Part shown: positions 12,811 to 26,411 of the stretch, piece after piece
Layout of the letters: the number at the start of each line of letters is the position of its first letter
How positions within the stretch are numbered: position 1 is the first letter of the stretch
Origin: Tetmemena sp. SeJ-2015
Taxonomy: Eukaryota > Ciliophora > Spirotrichea > Sporadotrichida > Oxytrichidae
Length of the DNA stretch: 64,000 bases
Assembly: GCA_027382625.1 (NCBI GenBank)
Contig: JAJKFJ010022592.1
Coordinates: 1 to 64,000, forward strand
Direction of reading: 5' to 3'
Position numbers and translations under genes: made by a program
The notes under the pieces: generated by a model
Told to the model about the DNA's origin: nothing
The model's database searches: none
The model's input: the letters and a program-made list of their open reading frames with translations, nothing else

Positions 12811-15800
12811 ATGAGTTTTACTGATAAAATACTTCGGTATACTGGTCAACTATATCTTAAAGCTGTTTCCTTCCTCAGTCTTGAACTCTTGAGTTATATT
12901 GATAAGGAAATTTTCATTTCATTATTTCATTTTAATTAAATATGTTTGTAGAATAGGAAAAATATATTCACTTTTATATAACGAAGATATCTCATTTAAT
13001 AGCTTTAGAAAAGCAAATATTCGTATTTCGAAGATTTATTTTGGATAATTGAGACCAGAATTAAAATTAAATTGGCATATTTAAATTAAATTACTTCATT
13101 GATCCATCTATTAACCTTGAGTTAAAAAATTTCCATTTATAACCTTCAATTCTTTGGCGAGTTGTTCTTTTAGATTAATACTGAATTAAATTGTGAAGTG
13201 GATAAGTTAATGAAAGTATTATAATAAAGGCTGACTTGTTATGAGGTTAGTAGAGGATTTTTTTAATATAATTATCTCAACAACGTTAATAAATTTTGAA
13301 ACTACGAATATCTACTTTCTTTAATTTTATGCTATCTGTAACTCTTCACTGAGCTCTTTCACTTAAAGGTTGCTAGGATATAAAGTTATAAGAATTCTAT
13401 CTTGCATCAATTATGTATTTAAATTTGTCAAAATTCACTACCAATCATTTTCTAAGTTTAATTTCATTCATCAGTTAATTTAATTTCAAATGAAATTTGC
13501 AAGTTACATTACATTTAATACTAAAAAATAAATAATTAAACATTCTATCTGCATCTCTATCAGGCAAATTTCTTCTCACCTTCTTATAATAAGTTCTCTC
13601 CAATTAAATAAGAATAGAACTGTAGTAATGGTAATGAGAGATTTAGCAAAAAAAACTTCTTCTAAGGTAGAGGGATAACTTTTAAACTTTTCACCACCAC
13701 AATTATGATAACATCTTCTATCCAATTAAAAACTGACTAATGGAATATATATATGATTTATTTATATTTGGCATTTCTTATTCTTTAGGTTAGGTAGATT
13801 TGCATAAAAGATAATTATTTAAAATAAACAAGTATGTTTAATTTTAGAACAATAAATATATCATATTAAAACAAACTTTGAAAGAAGTAAAATTAATCAG
13901 TTACTCATCATATCCCCAAAAAGAAAACATAAATATAGGGAAGACATGAAAAGATTATCACTTAATTTATTCTTGAAATAGAAAAGCGATTAAATCTTAA
14001 AAGGTAGCAGATTAAAATTAGATTAATTAGTTTAGCAATGGATTAATGAAAATGGGATTTCAAACAGTTTAGAAGGAACAGCAACTGCAACTAATCACAA
14101 GAATTCAAATTATAATCCTATTTGAGATATTAAAAGACTCAAAATATGATCTCCCTAACTATTTGAAAATGGTAAGTTATCATTCTCAATAATTAAATTG
14201 ATATCGATAGTGTTGGATAGAGAATGAATAAGAAATGAATGAAATAAAAATGGAATGGAGGAATCAAACATCTCAGTTTGCATTTTAAGTACACTACAAT
14301 GAACTCATATCTTTGAACTAAAGGTTTAAATCTCTTTTATCATTTCGTAAATGCTAGTCAGCTTGCTTCTGAGTGTTTCAATAATTGTATTTGTAGCAAT
14401 ATATTCGTAATCACTTTAACCTATTTATCCTATAATTATAATTTATTATGGAATAAATAAAGATCTCAATAGAAATAATTGATTTATTACAAATTTTGAA
14501 AAATCAATAATATTTTGATATTTTTTATATTATTCATATTCTTTTTAATTTTGCTTATATAAAATCTGAATGTTAAGGAGGAGTCTCAGGTAAACTTTTG
14601 GAATAAAAATATTATCATTTATTTTAGAGGATTATTCTAGTAAATTAATATTTATTAAATATCATATTCAGTTGAAATTTGACTTAAAATCTGGAATTTT
14701 TTAATAAAAGCAAGCCGTATAATAATCTGAATGCCTTAATCAGGGCTGATATTTTTCCAACTTGTTAACTCCATAAAAAAATCTTGGGGTCTCAAAAGTA
14801 TTAGAGATTAGATCTATTTAGAATTCTGCACACTTCATCTAAATATTTTCGCCCTCCTTATTAAAATTATGGTTACGGAATATAAAATAAGAAATTAGGC
14901 ATGATGATTTCCTTAAATTCAACTTTTAATGCTGATTGGGCACTAAATTTCTATAAAAACGAAAAATAAGAGTGATGTTTACATCAAATTTAAGTATTAT
15001 ATATGATAATTAAATTCTAAATTTATTTTAAAATATAAGTAAATTTTTCCTTATTTCGCTATTTTAATTATTGGTTAACTTCTTTTTGCTATTAATGTTA
15101 GATAGAGGGATTAAGATAACTTACAGAAGAATTTAAATCCTAAATCATTTTTTAGATTATTTACTCAATTAAAATCTAGAAACTTTTATTTCCTTTCAAA
15201 TATGTTGGCAGATTGAAAGACTTAATAAATGAAAACTAATCAAAATGTAAAAATTGAATAAAAAGGGTGAGTATTGGTCTTATCTAGCGATATTTTAGAA
15301 CATTTCAAATACAAATGTCTTTATATTAAAGAATAACTATAATTAAGCTTCTTATTAGGGTAAATTTTGCTGTTAAAAAGGACAATTCAAATATCTATAG
15401 CTCAAATTTTAATCCTAAATCTATAAAGTAGGGGCCAAAGACTCTTATTAAATTTATCACTTTAAGCTTTTTTCTTCTCCATTTTAAAATAAACCTTTCT
15501 TTAAATTTTGGAAATTTTTGCTATAATATATTTCAGCGAGAATAACTAAGTTTGTTGGAAGGAAATGCAGGTACTTTTATATTGTTTCCTCAAAAAATCT
15601 TAGTTCTTTTTGCTGAAGTATATTATAGTAAAACATTTTCAAAATTTTAAAGAATGTTTATATAAAATGGAGAAGAAAAAAGCATTTAAAAGGAGTCTTT
15701 GATATATAATTTAATCAGATTTAGGAATAAATATCGAGCCTAGATGTTTTAATTGGTTTTTTTAGCTGAAATCTTGAATATGAATTTAAGAATTAGCATA

Positions 15801-18800
15801 TAAACAAGGATTTTGTATAGTATAATACTTTTGAAAATTTAGTGTCGGGGAAAATAATCCCCTCTCTTTATCATTAATTCATAGATAATAAATTTCTCAA
15901 TCTTTTTGCAATTAAAAAGAATCCTTATATTTCATTCTTCTTCTCTTATAGTTAGTTAGGTGATTATTAATTTTTATATAATCAAGGTCCCAGTAGCGAT
16001 AATTATTTTCAAGTTTAATTTATCTTAAAAATCGAAAATAGAAGAATAAAATAATAGATATAATTTATATTTTAGGATTAAATGCGATTACCCAAATATT
16101 GTTTTATTAAGTTTTTAAATAAAACTGATATATAAAATACATGACATCTTTTTTTAACTTAATATATAAATTTTGTTTTAATTTAAATAAGATTTGATTC
16201 ATTGAACATAAATTAGCAAATATAGGATGAGTTTGAAAAGATAATATTCGATTCATTTCCAGAAATTCAAAATGACATAAGTATAAAACTCATCAGGCAA
16301 GATTTATGGAATAAGGTGATTGACTGCGCAGTATTCAGTTTGAAATTTACAGTTAAATTTTAATTTTTAGGTGATTCTTCAAAGAGTTCTAATATTTTTA
16401 TGCACCTACCTAATAGTATCGTTTGCCTATTTCATTAATTTATATATGCAAAAGTAAAAAAGGACTTCTTCCTTAAATCTTAACTTGCTCAATGAACTTA
16501 ATTCTCAGGATTTCTCATGGATTTTCTTCTTGTTGAATCATAGGATGAATTGTGAGACTTGTCCTCTGTCTCCGCATAACCTTCAAGTTGCTCGCCCGTT
16601 TTACTTAAATTTGATTTAAAATTAATGATTCAAAATTAATTCAGGGAGCTTTTACTCATTGCAATTTTTGTATTTCTGGGAATGAATCGACAATCATCTT
16701 TTCATATTCATCTTTTAATATAAATATATAAATATTAAGGATAAGTCCCAATTAATAAGTCTTCGCTATTTATTCTTGATTTAAATAAAGTAATTAGTTC
16801 GTGTGTATTGTTAATTACCACATCCTAAAACAAGATTAATGGCAAAAAGCACAAATTGTAAACTAACTAAAAAAGAGAGAATTATTTTTATATTTTACCT
16901 ATCTGAGCTTCTTATCAATTAAAAATACTTTAATTTTATATATCGCCACTACAACCTTATGATTTATATCGAGTTGATCTTTATATTCTCGAAATACCTG
17001 AAATCCAGATGATTAGAAAATATTCTAATCAAATTTTTATCTTTTGCGATTTTAATAGGTAAAAATCTTGAACTCGGCCATCTAATCTTGAAAGATATTT
17101 TGCTTAAAATATTAAAAAATTTGAATTTCATTACAACCAAAATTGTCCTTTGATATATTTTTTTTAAAAAAAAGTAGAATCTAATATCTCGTGTGAGAAA
17201 TAGAATTATACTACAAAACAGGGATTTTTTTATAAAGAATAAATTTTATTTTCAAATCCTAATTTATCAATGATATAAAATATATTGAAATTTGTTTCAA
17301 ACTTATATAGGGATAATGGAAATTACCAATTATACCAAGGATGCGATTTATCAACGTGCACTTTTAAGATGGGATATTTCTGCTATAATTATAACAATAA
17401 AGTTGGGGCAACTGTATGTACAAAAGGTTGTCTCTTAAGATATAATGTGTGTTTTTATCAAAGTTATGAACCTCAATCTTCTCTCTATTGCACTAGAGAT
17501 TGCTAATTTAAAGGAGCCCACAGTACTTGCGTTATATTTGATGATTCATTTGACCTGATTTGCTATACTACTTCATCTACCTCCTCATCTAGCACCACTT
17601 CTAGTACTTAATCTACTACTAGAACAACTACTACAAGAACAACAAGGACCACTACCACTACAACTCCTGCTCCTCCCACATAGTCAAAGAGACCCATAGC
17701 TTCAAATCCTTAAAGATGGTAACCTTAAACTACCCCTAGTCCTGCAATTACTGCTAGATAAAAAGCCACCCAACCACCAAACGATAAACTCACTAATGAA
17801 CAAATATTAAAAATACGAGGAATAGAATTTTATTTTTCAAATCTATATCTTAGGGATAAATTTATTTTCGTTATTTAATTATTGCAAATTAAAAACTTAA
17901 AATGTTTTAGTTAGCAATAAATTAATTGAAAAAGAAAATAGAATAAAATTATGTACTAAATATTTCTGCTAAAAATACAAGCATATATTTTAAGCCATCA
18001 CCTTTGTTTATCTTCTTTATTTATACTTAAGAACAACCGTTTTTTCCATTTTGCATATTATTTTAAAGAATCATGATAGGTGATTAAGGAGGCTAATTAT
18101 TTTCCGCGACCAATAAATGTAAGAGCAAATATTGTAAGTTTTTAGATTAAGAAGCATTGATTTTGGAAGAATTTCAACTTTTAAATCCAAAAGAAAAAGA
18201 TAATTTTACCACATTAAATTTACATAAATTATTTTTAAAAATTAAGAATTATTTTGCTTCAAAATTATTTTAATCATATGCTATTTTTATCGTCTAAAAT
18301 TAAGAGAGAATTGACTAATCCGTTAAGCGAATTATATCATAAAAATTATCGTAATTTAATATACAAAAATAAATTATCTCATAAATTAATGTAAAACTTA
18401 TGAAAAAAGATATTTATTTGAATTTATTAACAAAAATAATCGTGAGGATTATATTTATATCTCATCTGAATTAAAAATTTTATTGATAGAATTATATTTA
18501 TTAAATGAGAGATTTTTTGATTTATAAAAAGATAACTATTTATTGATAATTTAATTATATTAATCTACTGCTCTTTAGAATTTTGAAAGTATTAATTGCT
18601 AATCGATTTACTTATAAAGAAACAGATTGAATGATTTGCATCATTCAATTTAAGTGTGGAAGAATTTACTCTTTCAATGGACAATATAATATCTATCAAT
18701 TTATTAATCAATTAAAAATATAAAAAAATTACTATAAATGCAAGGAATTTGCCTCGAAGATGTAGTTGACAGATGAAAGAGTTGACAAGATTTCTCATTT

Positions 18801-21800
18801 CTCAAGAATCTAATCAAAAGAAGTTACTGGCCCAGGAATGAGCCAATTAATCCAATTATTTTAAGTTATAAATTACAACGAAACTATCTGCAAAAAAAAA
18901 TTCTCTAAAATTTTATTATAAGAACTTCTGAGCGTACATTTAAAAAAGTGTTTGAAATTATAAAAAGAAATTTTATGAATAGTTACTTTCTTTTTTATGA
19001 GAGAGCTTTAATTTAAATTTTGGAATTGAATTAGAATATTAAAATTTCACATATTGATGCACAAAATTCTGCTTGTAGATAACAGTGGCGACTAACGATC
19101 ATAAATTATAGCATTTCTGATAGTTTCCCTATTCAATTTAAAAACTTATAATTCAAAGTAAGTGAGTCACAATTTTTATATGAGAAGTGATTATTTACTA
19201 ATAATTCTTTAGTTATCGAGCATCCAATTAATATTTTTAAAAAATAAATGTAAATTTTATTAAATTTTAAAAGCTAGTGAATCATTTTTTAATCTCTAAA
19301 TACTTTCTTAAAATTGCTCATTTCATTTAATTATCTATTTTAAGTTTCAAAGAGAATTTAAAATTTTTTTTAGGTTTTAAATCAATAAAATAAATATATT
19401 TAATAATTTAAAGATTATTAAAAATTAAATAAAAGATATAAATTTAAAAATTTTAATTTTTAAAAATATAAAAATTTCTAAAATATAAAAATTTCTTCTA
19501 TTTGCATCTATTAAGTAAAAAGAAAAATTTTATTCTCATGAAATTCTGCTATAAGACTTAAGTTATTAATAATTTTAACTTCTTAATTAATTTAATTCTA
19601 AATAAATAAAATATATCTTCATAGATTTAATAGACTTTACAAGAATGCAAATGGCATATGTTCCTGGCAAGCAAAATTCAAAATAACTTGCTCTCTAGAA
19701 AATGAGTCGGTGTATGTTCGAGTGCAAACCAATTCAATGCCAGACCACTGCTTCTTTGAATAAGAATCATTTACTCCAGGTTCAAACTAAATTGACTTTA
19801 AGGTCAAGTTCGATTTAAAAATCTTCAAAAAAATAAATTATAAATAATTAAAACATTAGGACACTTCTTTTTTTCAATTTTAAAAAAATTAAAACATAAT
19901 AAGTTACTCAAATCTTAAAAACAAATTATATAAGAAATTTTCTTGTCCAACTTTTATTACGAGAGTTTTGATATTATTAAAGATGCTACAATCACTTAAG
20001 ATTATGAAATTTAAATTAATTTGAAAAAATTATTCTCTTAAGATAATTATATTTTAATTAATCAATTATAATCTTTAATTTAACTCACTTAGGATTTAAT
20101 ATATAAGATTTTTAAGAAAAAATTTCCTTTAAAAATTAAAATAAAAAGGTTTAAATTAAAATAGTGGTATCAATTGTACTGGAACTTATTATACATTTAG
20201 AATATTGATTAAAATCATTTTACAACCAATTTACAGCCATATACCTACAATTTCTATTATCAATTAATATTTAAATTTCCAGAAATACCTTGGAGTGAAA
20301 AATTAAATGAAATTAATTATGGCTTCCAAACAAACTATATGCCTCATTAATTTAATACTTTTACTGTTTTATAAATTTAAATAAAACATTTAAACACATT
20401 TTTAATGATAATTTTTATTCGATGTTGATTTCTCAGAGCTTAATTATAAGCTTGACTTTATTAAAGATCTATTTTTAATAGTTAAAATCTCTAATTTAGT
20501 TAATTTAATAATCAATGTTAAAGTTATCCAATCACTCAATTCTCTCTAGAGATAATGAAGCCAGAAAGTCAACTGCCACTGTATGGCATTACTTTAATTA
20601 GCAACTTTCTCTTTTTTTCAATTAATTCTTACTTATAGTAGAAATTAACACCAAAAGTTGCTAGTGAAATCAAAACCTAAATAACTTTATAAGAAAGTGG
20701 GAATAAATTGTCTACAATTAATACTTATAATCATACTAAAGCTTAACTTTAAGAAGGCAATTCAAAGTTACAATTATTGCCAATTTATTCTCACTTTCTT
20801 ATCATATTATGGGATTTTAATGCTTTGCAGCGATGGCTGGTCTTCTTTAAAGCTCTAATAGTCATCAAACTATAAGACTCTGTCATATTAGGAGAAATCT
20901 GGAATCCTTGAAAATGTAATGGGGGTCATGGCCAATTAAATTTCAAATATATATCTTCAAAGAAAAAATATTGTACATTTAAATTTAAGCAAAATTTTAA
21001 TTAATAAATAGAAGATGAAACTTCAATGGGATTTGCGCCTAAACACATTCTACTCATGATATTAAAATATTATTAATCAACAGCATCTTTTCTTGTTTGA
21101 TTCAGTAATAATAGTTTTGCAAATTAAATTTACTGCTCTCTTCGATATAATGTTTTGAAAAGTTATTTAATATTTCCTTAATTTTCAAGAAAATATACAC
21201 TTATTAAGATTAAATTTTTTCTGGCAAAAGGAAAGATTATTTGATTTATTATTTACACTCTTCGATTGTATTTTATAAGATCACTTGTATTTGATGAATG
21301 GAGTTGTTATCTTTTCAGGGTTATCTTCAACCACCAATTACGATGCATTGACTCAGAATTAAACTGAAGGACTCAATCTCTTAGATCAATATAATCCTCA
21401 AACTGTTTAATTTTCAATTGTTTAAAAATTTTGTGACGAATATAAAAATTGTATTCTTAATTCGCTTCAAAATATTTACAAATAGAGCTTAAATATATTA
21501 TAAAATGTACTTAAAATAAATGAAAGAATGGATGTAGAGCGATTAGGAGATGATGAATAAGAAAGGTGATTGTGAAAGGGAAAATTGACATTCATAAAAA
21601 ACAATTCATAGAGTTATCACGAATAATTAACCAAGGCTGTTTAGACACTGTGGCACAATCCAAGGGAGCCTTATTCACTGCTATTCGAAACCCTCAAGCT
21701 CAATCTATCTCGAAGACTATCAAAGTGTAGAGCAGTGTGAATTAAATAGTTACCAAGTACTCTCATTTGTGTCATTGTTTCAAATAAGAAATACTATTCT

Positions 21801-22711
21801 GATATTATATATTATCTACTAATGACAAAAATAGATTTATTTTACCATCATTTAATTTAGCTTGTCTCATATAAAATAATCAAAATTATAATTAAATCAA
21901 GAAAAAACACCATTGAATACTAACGTAATTTACTATTATTTTAGGCTCATCGCCATTCTTTAATTCTTTTTAAAATTTTGATTTTAACTTAAATATTCTA
22001 TCACATTAAGATTAAGAGAATTAATATGACGATTCGTACCAGCATATTTTGGAGATTTTTAATGTTTAAAAGCACAGGTTAATTAAAGATTGAGTTGAAA
22101 ATTTATATTCCTTCTGTTATAATAATGATAATAATTACATTTTCTGCTTATTTAAAAAGATATTAGGATTTTAATGTCTGGGCAGTTTTACCGAATATGG
22201 CCTCTACAAGTATCACAGCTTCGGTCCTTGTATATGGCCATCCACCTATAAGAGCTAACTCACCTCCCCATCCCTCTGCCAATCAACTAACTCTTGCAAA
22301 TCTGCCCCTCTCACATTCGCTACTTCAAAAATTGACATTTAGAACTAAAAGACTTTGAAGGTTATTGGAATCGCAAAAGATGGACATCAGATTTTAGGAC
22401 CCTACAAAAATGATGGCTCATTATGGTAGCCTTGTGAGGTTGACATATGCAATGGAGTCCAACTGAATGGCAGCTACTACTACGTACTCACTACCTTCTA
22501 CCCTTATACAATCGGGTGCTGGGGGCCTGCATCATCTTCAGACAACTACCAACTCTCTTGCACCTCTAATTAAAGAGTATGCAACTAGAGAATGCTTGAT
22601 GAAATGCCAAACCTTTTTGAAAATGAGAGTTCAAATGGATTTAATGCTATTTCAAACGCAGGTATTTTAAATATTATACCTTTGCTCTTTCTTCTTATGT
22701 AATTTATCTGA
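12811..22711 (+). CDS. YHYH-domain surface protein, tandem copy B (segmented germline gene)
   Basis: Paralogue of copy A, with all identified segments open and the cleanest of the three. Segments: about 12811-12920 (MSFTDKILRY), 14551-14600, 15070-15140, 16075-16112, 16222-16335, 17290-17814, 18714-18861, 19625-19814, 20418-20479, 20815-20945, 21296-21412 and 22160-22711. The cysteine-rich module reads GCDLSTCTFKMGYFC with a shorter Ser/Thr stalk. YHYH signatures are MPDHCF, IFSGLSS, IGIAKDGHQILGPY, PCEVDICNG and PYTIGCWGP. It ends NAGILNIIPLLFLLMQFI then TGA at 22709-22711, a GPI-signal-like tail. No strong N-terminal signal peptide was seen in the first segment, which leaves open whether the first five short segments truly belong to this gene. 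Confidence 0.72.
13335..13395 (-). repeat. Possible R1 fragment
   Basis: A short stretch (CACTGAGCTCTTTCAC and following) resembles the central part of R1 in the minus orientation. Too short and diverged to be sure. Confidence 0.3.
16495..16610 (-). other. GC-richer island inside a copy B spacer, possible foreign coding segment
   Basis: Minus strand open frame of about 38 codons ending in TGA, with a balanced hydrophilic composition (TGEQLEGYAETEDKSHNSSY). Copies A and C have no matching sequence. It may be the last coding segment of another gene nested in this IES, or chance. Confidence 0.3.
17809..18713. other. IES, 905 bp, pointer AAAAAT (copy B)
   Basis: AAAAAT at 17809-17814 and 18714-18719. 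Joining gives LTNEQILKIQKNYYKCKEFA in frame. Homologous position to the 739 bp IES of copy A. Confidence 0.65.
18858..19624. other. IES, 767 bp, pointer ATTT (copy B)
   Basis: ATTT at 18858-18861 and 19625-19628. Joining gives SQLIQLFNRLYKNANGICSW in frame, at the place of the 1616 bp IES of copy A. Confidence 0.6.
19809..20417. other. IES, 609 bp, pointer TTCGAT (copy B)
   Basis: TTCGAT at 19809-19814 and 20418-20423. Joining gives DFKVKFDVDFSEL in frame. Same codon and same pointer as in copy A. Confidence 0.75.
20473..20814. other. IES, 342 bp, pointer TTTTAAT, private to copy B
   Basis: TTTTAAT at 20473-20479 and 20815-20821. Joining gives KDLFLMLCSDGWSS, exactly the length of copy A (KDTNAILCSNSWSS), which has no insert here. 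Copy C is also uninterrupted. Confidence 0.8.
21535..21790 (+). other. GC-richer island inside a copy B spacer, possible foreign coding segment
   Basis: Plus strand open frame containing, for example, PRLFRHCGTIQGSLIHCYSK and then SIYLEDYQSVEQC. It has no counterpart in copies A or C at the same spacer. Could be a coding segment of another gene; not recognised. Confidence 0.3.
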
Positions 22712-25700
22712 TTAAAATATAGAATCTATAATCAAACATTTCTGCCTTTTTTATTCAAAAGTTTTTGGTAGATTAATATTATAGATTTAAGTAAAAATTA
22801 TGCAAATTTGTATTGTTAAACTGCCAAAAAATTAAGAGATTTTGGCCTTTTAAATTTTCTTGAGGGTCAAATTTCATGATTTCGATTTCTTCAGAAAATA
22901 ACTTATAACTCATATTAAATCAAATTTAATTAAAGAAATAGGGTTTCAAATGATGTAGGCCGATTATACGCTATAATCAAAATGTGACCTTCAATGTTTA
23001 TAAATCTTGCAGTTATTTGACTTCCTCTCCAACTTAGTGAAATCTTTCATCAAATATATTAACTTAAGAAGAATATTGCAAACTAAGTTCAAAGTCGAGA
23101 AAATTTCTATATGTTGCAGTATTTGGTCTTTTATTCTGACTTTAACTCAAAGAGAAGTGCTTTATTACTATTTTATAACAGATAACATCCTTTATTGATT
23201 AATTTTAGCATTTGATTAAAGTTCTTGGAAATTAAGTGCATAACTTCTCCCCACCTATCTTGGATCATCATATAAAATCAAGTCGCTCTTTTGAAGAAGC
23301 TGAAAATATATGAGCGAAAATGTGGCTCGGTAATTAAAAGGAGATAAAATCCCAAATAAATGAAAGTAGTCATCAAATTAGTCTTAATAAAAAATAAATA
23401 GATCATTTTCTGCAAGAATCGAAATCATGAAATTTGACTCTCAAGGAAATTTTAAAGGCCAAAATCTCTTAATTTATTTTGCATTTATTTTGCCTATTTC
23501 GGTCTATATGGTTGATTTTTTAGCATTTTTGACCATAAAAAGGGGGGAGGTGCACTTCTGTCCCCCTTCCCCGTATAATCAGTTTCAAATATAATAACTT
23601 AGCAGATTTAGATGTTTCTGATAAAGATTTAAGCAATACAACAGCATAAAAAAAAGTGTATAAACATCAGCTCCATTCAAATAAAAAACGATTTTTCCTT
23701 CTTAAATACTTTATTAGAAAATTATTTTTAGACTTATATTTCGCATAAAAAATGGGTTTCAGAAAGGCACAGAAATATGTTCGAAATTTTTTGTGCCAAA
23801 TGAGAGAGATTCTTCTTAAGATTTTCCAGTTTATATTCCGTGAGCAGGTTTTATAACTATATAATAAGAGGTGCGTAGATTATAATTTACTCTGAAGCAA
23901 CTCAAGAGCCATCGTAGTTCACAAGGAGTAGCACTTCTGCTCTATCCCTACTTCTATCAAGATAATTTCAAAAAAAGAACCCCAAGCAGATATCCAAAGA
24001 AATTTGTTACTAAAAAACAAAATTCCCAAGTTTTGGAGAAAAAAAAGTTTAGTCAATCACAAAGAGTATAATTCACCACTCTTAAAGGCATAATTATTGT
24101 CATAATAAAGATGATATCTGATTTGAATTTGATCATGATGATCTTATTTATAAATACAATAAATAATTTAAATCAAAACTAATTCTCTAAAATAAAAAAA
24201 AATTTATTCCATTCAATGATTTGTAGCCTTTAATTTATGAGAATTAATTTTAATATTATGTTCTGATATTTAGCTGAGTTCAAAGAAAAGTAATTTAAAT
24301 AATCAAAAATAATCTTTATATTACAAAAAGAAAAGGAAGTTTCGACTCGTCTTTTTTTATAAAAAATAATAATTTTTAAATACGGAATAAGGATAAAATA
24401 ATATAACTAGATAAACAAGGAAGCATATATATAAAATGACTTATGGTCTCATAGTAGAAAATTTAATAAAAATTGGTGATTGATTAAAATAATAAATGGA
24501 GAGTTGCGAATTCGTGGCAGATGAAATCTAAGATTCACCCTCAGATGCAGCTTGTTCGAATAACAATACCTCTCCAGTAATTAGATATGATTCGCGCAAA
24601 TTCCTAAACTTCAAATGTCTTCTTTCTAAAGCTTTGTGTCACTTATAACTCTTGACTGAGCGCTCCCACACAAAAGTTGCAAGAATATAAATTTCTTAGA
24701 ATTTAATGCTGAATCGAATGGTGTAATAATTATTTAAATTGGACATACTTCAACTGCCACTCTTTAATTCCATTTTAATTAAATATATAAATTAATTTTA
24801 TTTTCAATTAAATTCTCACCTATAATAGTTAGTAGGTTTAAAATTAAATTAGGAATGGTCGTTCTTTTAGTTCAGATTCAAACCTATGAGCATCTCCACG
24901 AGTATTTTAAGCTTAAGACGAGAATTATGTATTCAGGAATAGTCTAGTGAGCCTAGGGAAATTATCACTACATGATATCTAATAACTCTAAAATTCAAGC
25001 ATTCTTTGTATTTTCTGAGTTACCAAGAGAAGATTATTAGTCTCTCTTTATTGAGAGGGATATATATTATGAAGACATTACAAATAAATTAACGCAAATC
25101 TAGATACAATGTACATCTTACTTAACAAGGAATCAAAGACAGATTCTATTAAACAATTTTCAATTAATTATTCACTAATTCTTTTTTCATTTGATTGCAT
25201 AAATGTTCTCTTCAATAATTTGAAGCATAATAAGTGAGATGATTTTAATAAAATTATATTTATAAATTTTATCTAGTTGAGTAACTTATATTTGCAATTA
25301 TTAAATAAGATTATATTGGTATAGAGTTATTTTTGGCTGCATACTTAAATATATAACAAGAATTCTTTCTATCAGAAACAATATCCATTGAGTTTTGGAA
25401 AATCGTAATTTAATTATTCAATGTGTGAAATTTGAAAATTATTTGCTCGGATTTTATTTTTAAATTTGACATTTGAAAATTTATCAGTTAAAATAATTTT
25501 AGCAATTGTTAAACTCAAATTCCTTTTCAAAAGATATATTTAAAAATCATTCTTAAAAAAAGAATTTAAAAAGGTAAATACATTTTTTAGAAATAAATAA
25601 CTAAGAGTTCACTCTTATAACAATTTTTTTTTAATTAGGAAGTTATATAGTGAGAAGTAAAGTAAATATAAATAAGATTCTCACAAAATAGAAAATTTAA

Positions 25701-26411
25701 CCTTAATCTCTTTTCTTTTCTTGATTATTCAAAAAAGGAATATTAATAATTTGGTCTGTGATTTCATTTTAGAAAAGTTAATTATAATTACTTCTGATTA
25801 AATTCTTTATCTTTGGTTTATTTAAGTTGTTTAGTAGCTAATTAAATTTAAGCAGCGTTTTAGTTTTTACACAAGTTTTTAAGAATTAACATTTTATAAG
25901 ATAATAAGCTATTAGAACGCCTTTATTGCAATATTAATATATATTAAGCTAACACCGAATAGTTCCCGCAAGACCTTAATATATTTATTTATAAATTATT
26001 GAGAAAATAAGATTAATAAAAAAATTAAAATGATTCAAATTTTGGGATATTTAAAATTATTAAAGATATAAAATCAAAACTTTAAAATCATCTAAGAATT
26101 TTTTTTACTTTAAGATGATCTATAGATTAAAAAAATAAAATTTAATTGCTATTTGATATAGAGTAATAATGTCAAAAAGATTATCCTAATAAAACAAGGA
26201 ATTCAATTTTTAGAAAAGAATAAAAGAGATAGATTAAAAATGTAAAAAACAAAGCTATCAGCTAAATCAGCAAAAGCAAACTTAAATATTTTATTATAAA
26301 AAGAAGAGGAAAGGATAGTTAACTCTTAATAAATATGCTGTAATTTTAATTTATAATTTTAAAATATATTCTCATTCTTTAATAATCAAAGCTTGTCAAG
26401 TATTATTATTT
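22712..26411. other. Spacer between copies B and C
   Basis: AT-rich, with a GC-richer island at about 23690-24080 that is open on the plus strand (for example MGFRKAQKYVRNFLCQMREI), interrupted by one TGA and continuing in frame (HKEQHFCSIPTSIKIISKKE). Strand and function unproven. R1 copy 2 lies at 24471-24780. Nothing else is supported. Confidence 0.4.
24471..24780 (-). repeat. Dispersed repeat R1, copy 2 (inverted)
   Basis: On the minus strand it aligns with 11962-12315: shared GTGTGGGAGCGCTCAGTCAA, GAACAAGCTGCA and the end block CAACTCTCCATTTATTATTT. It lacks the acidic-coding insert of copy 1. Confidence 0.6.
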
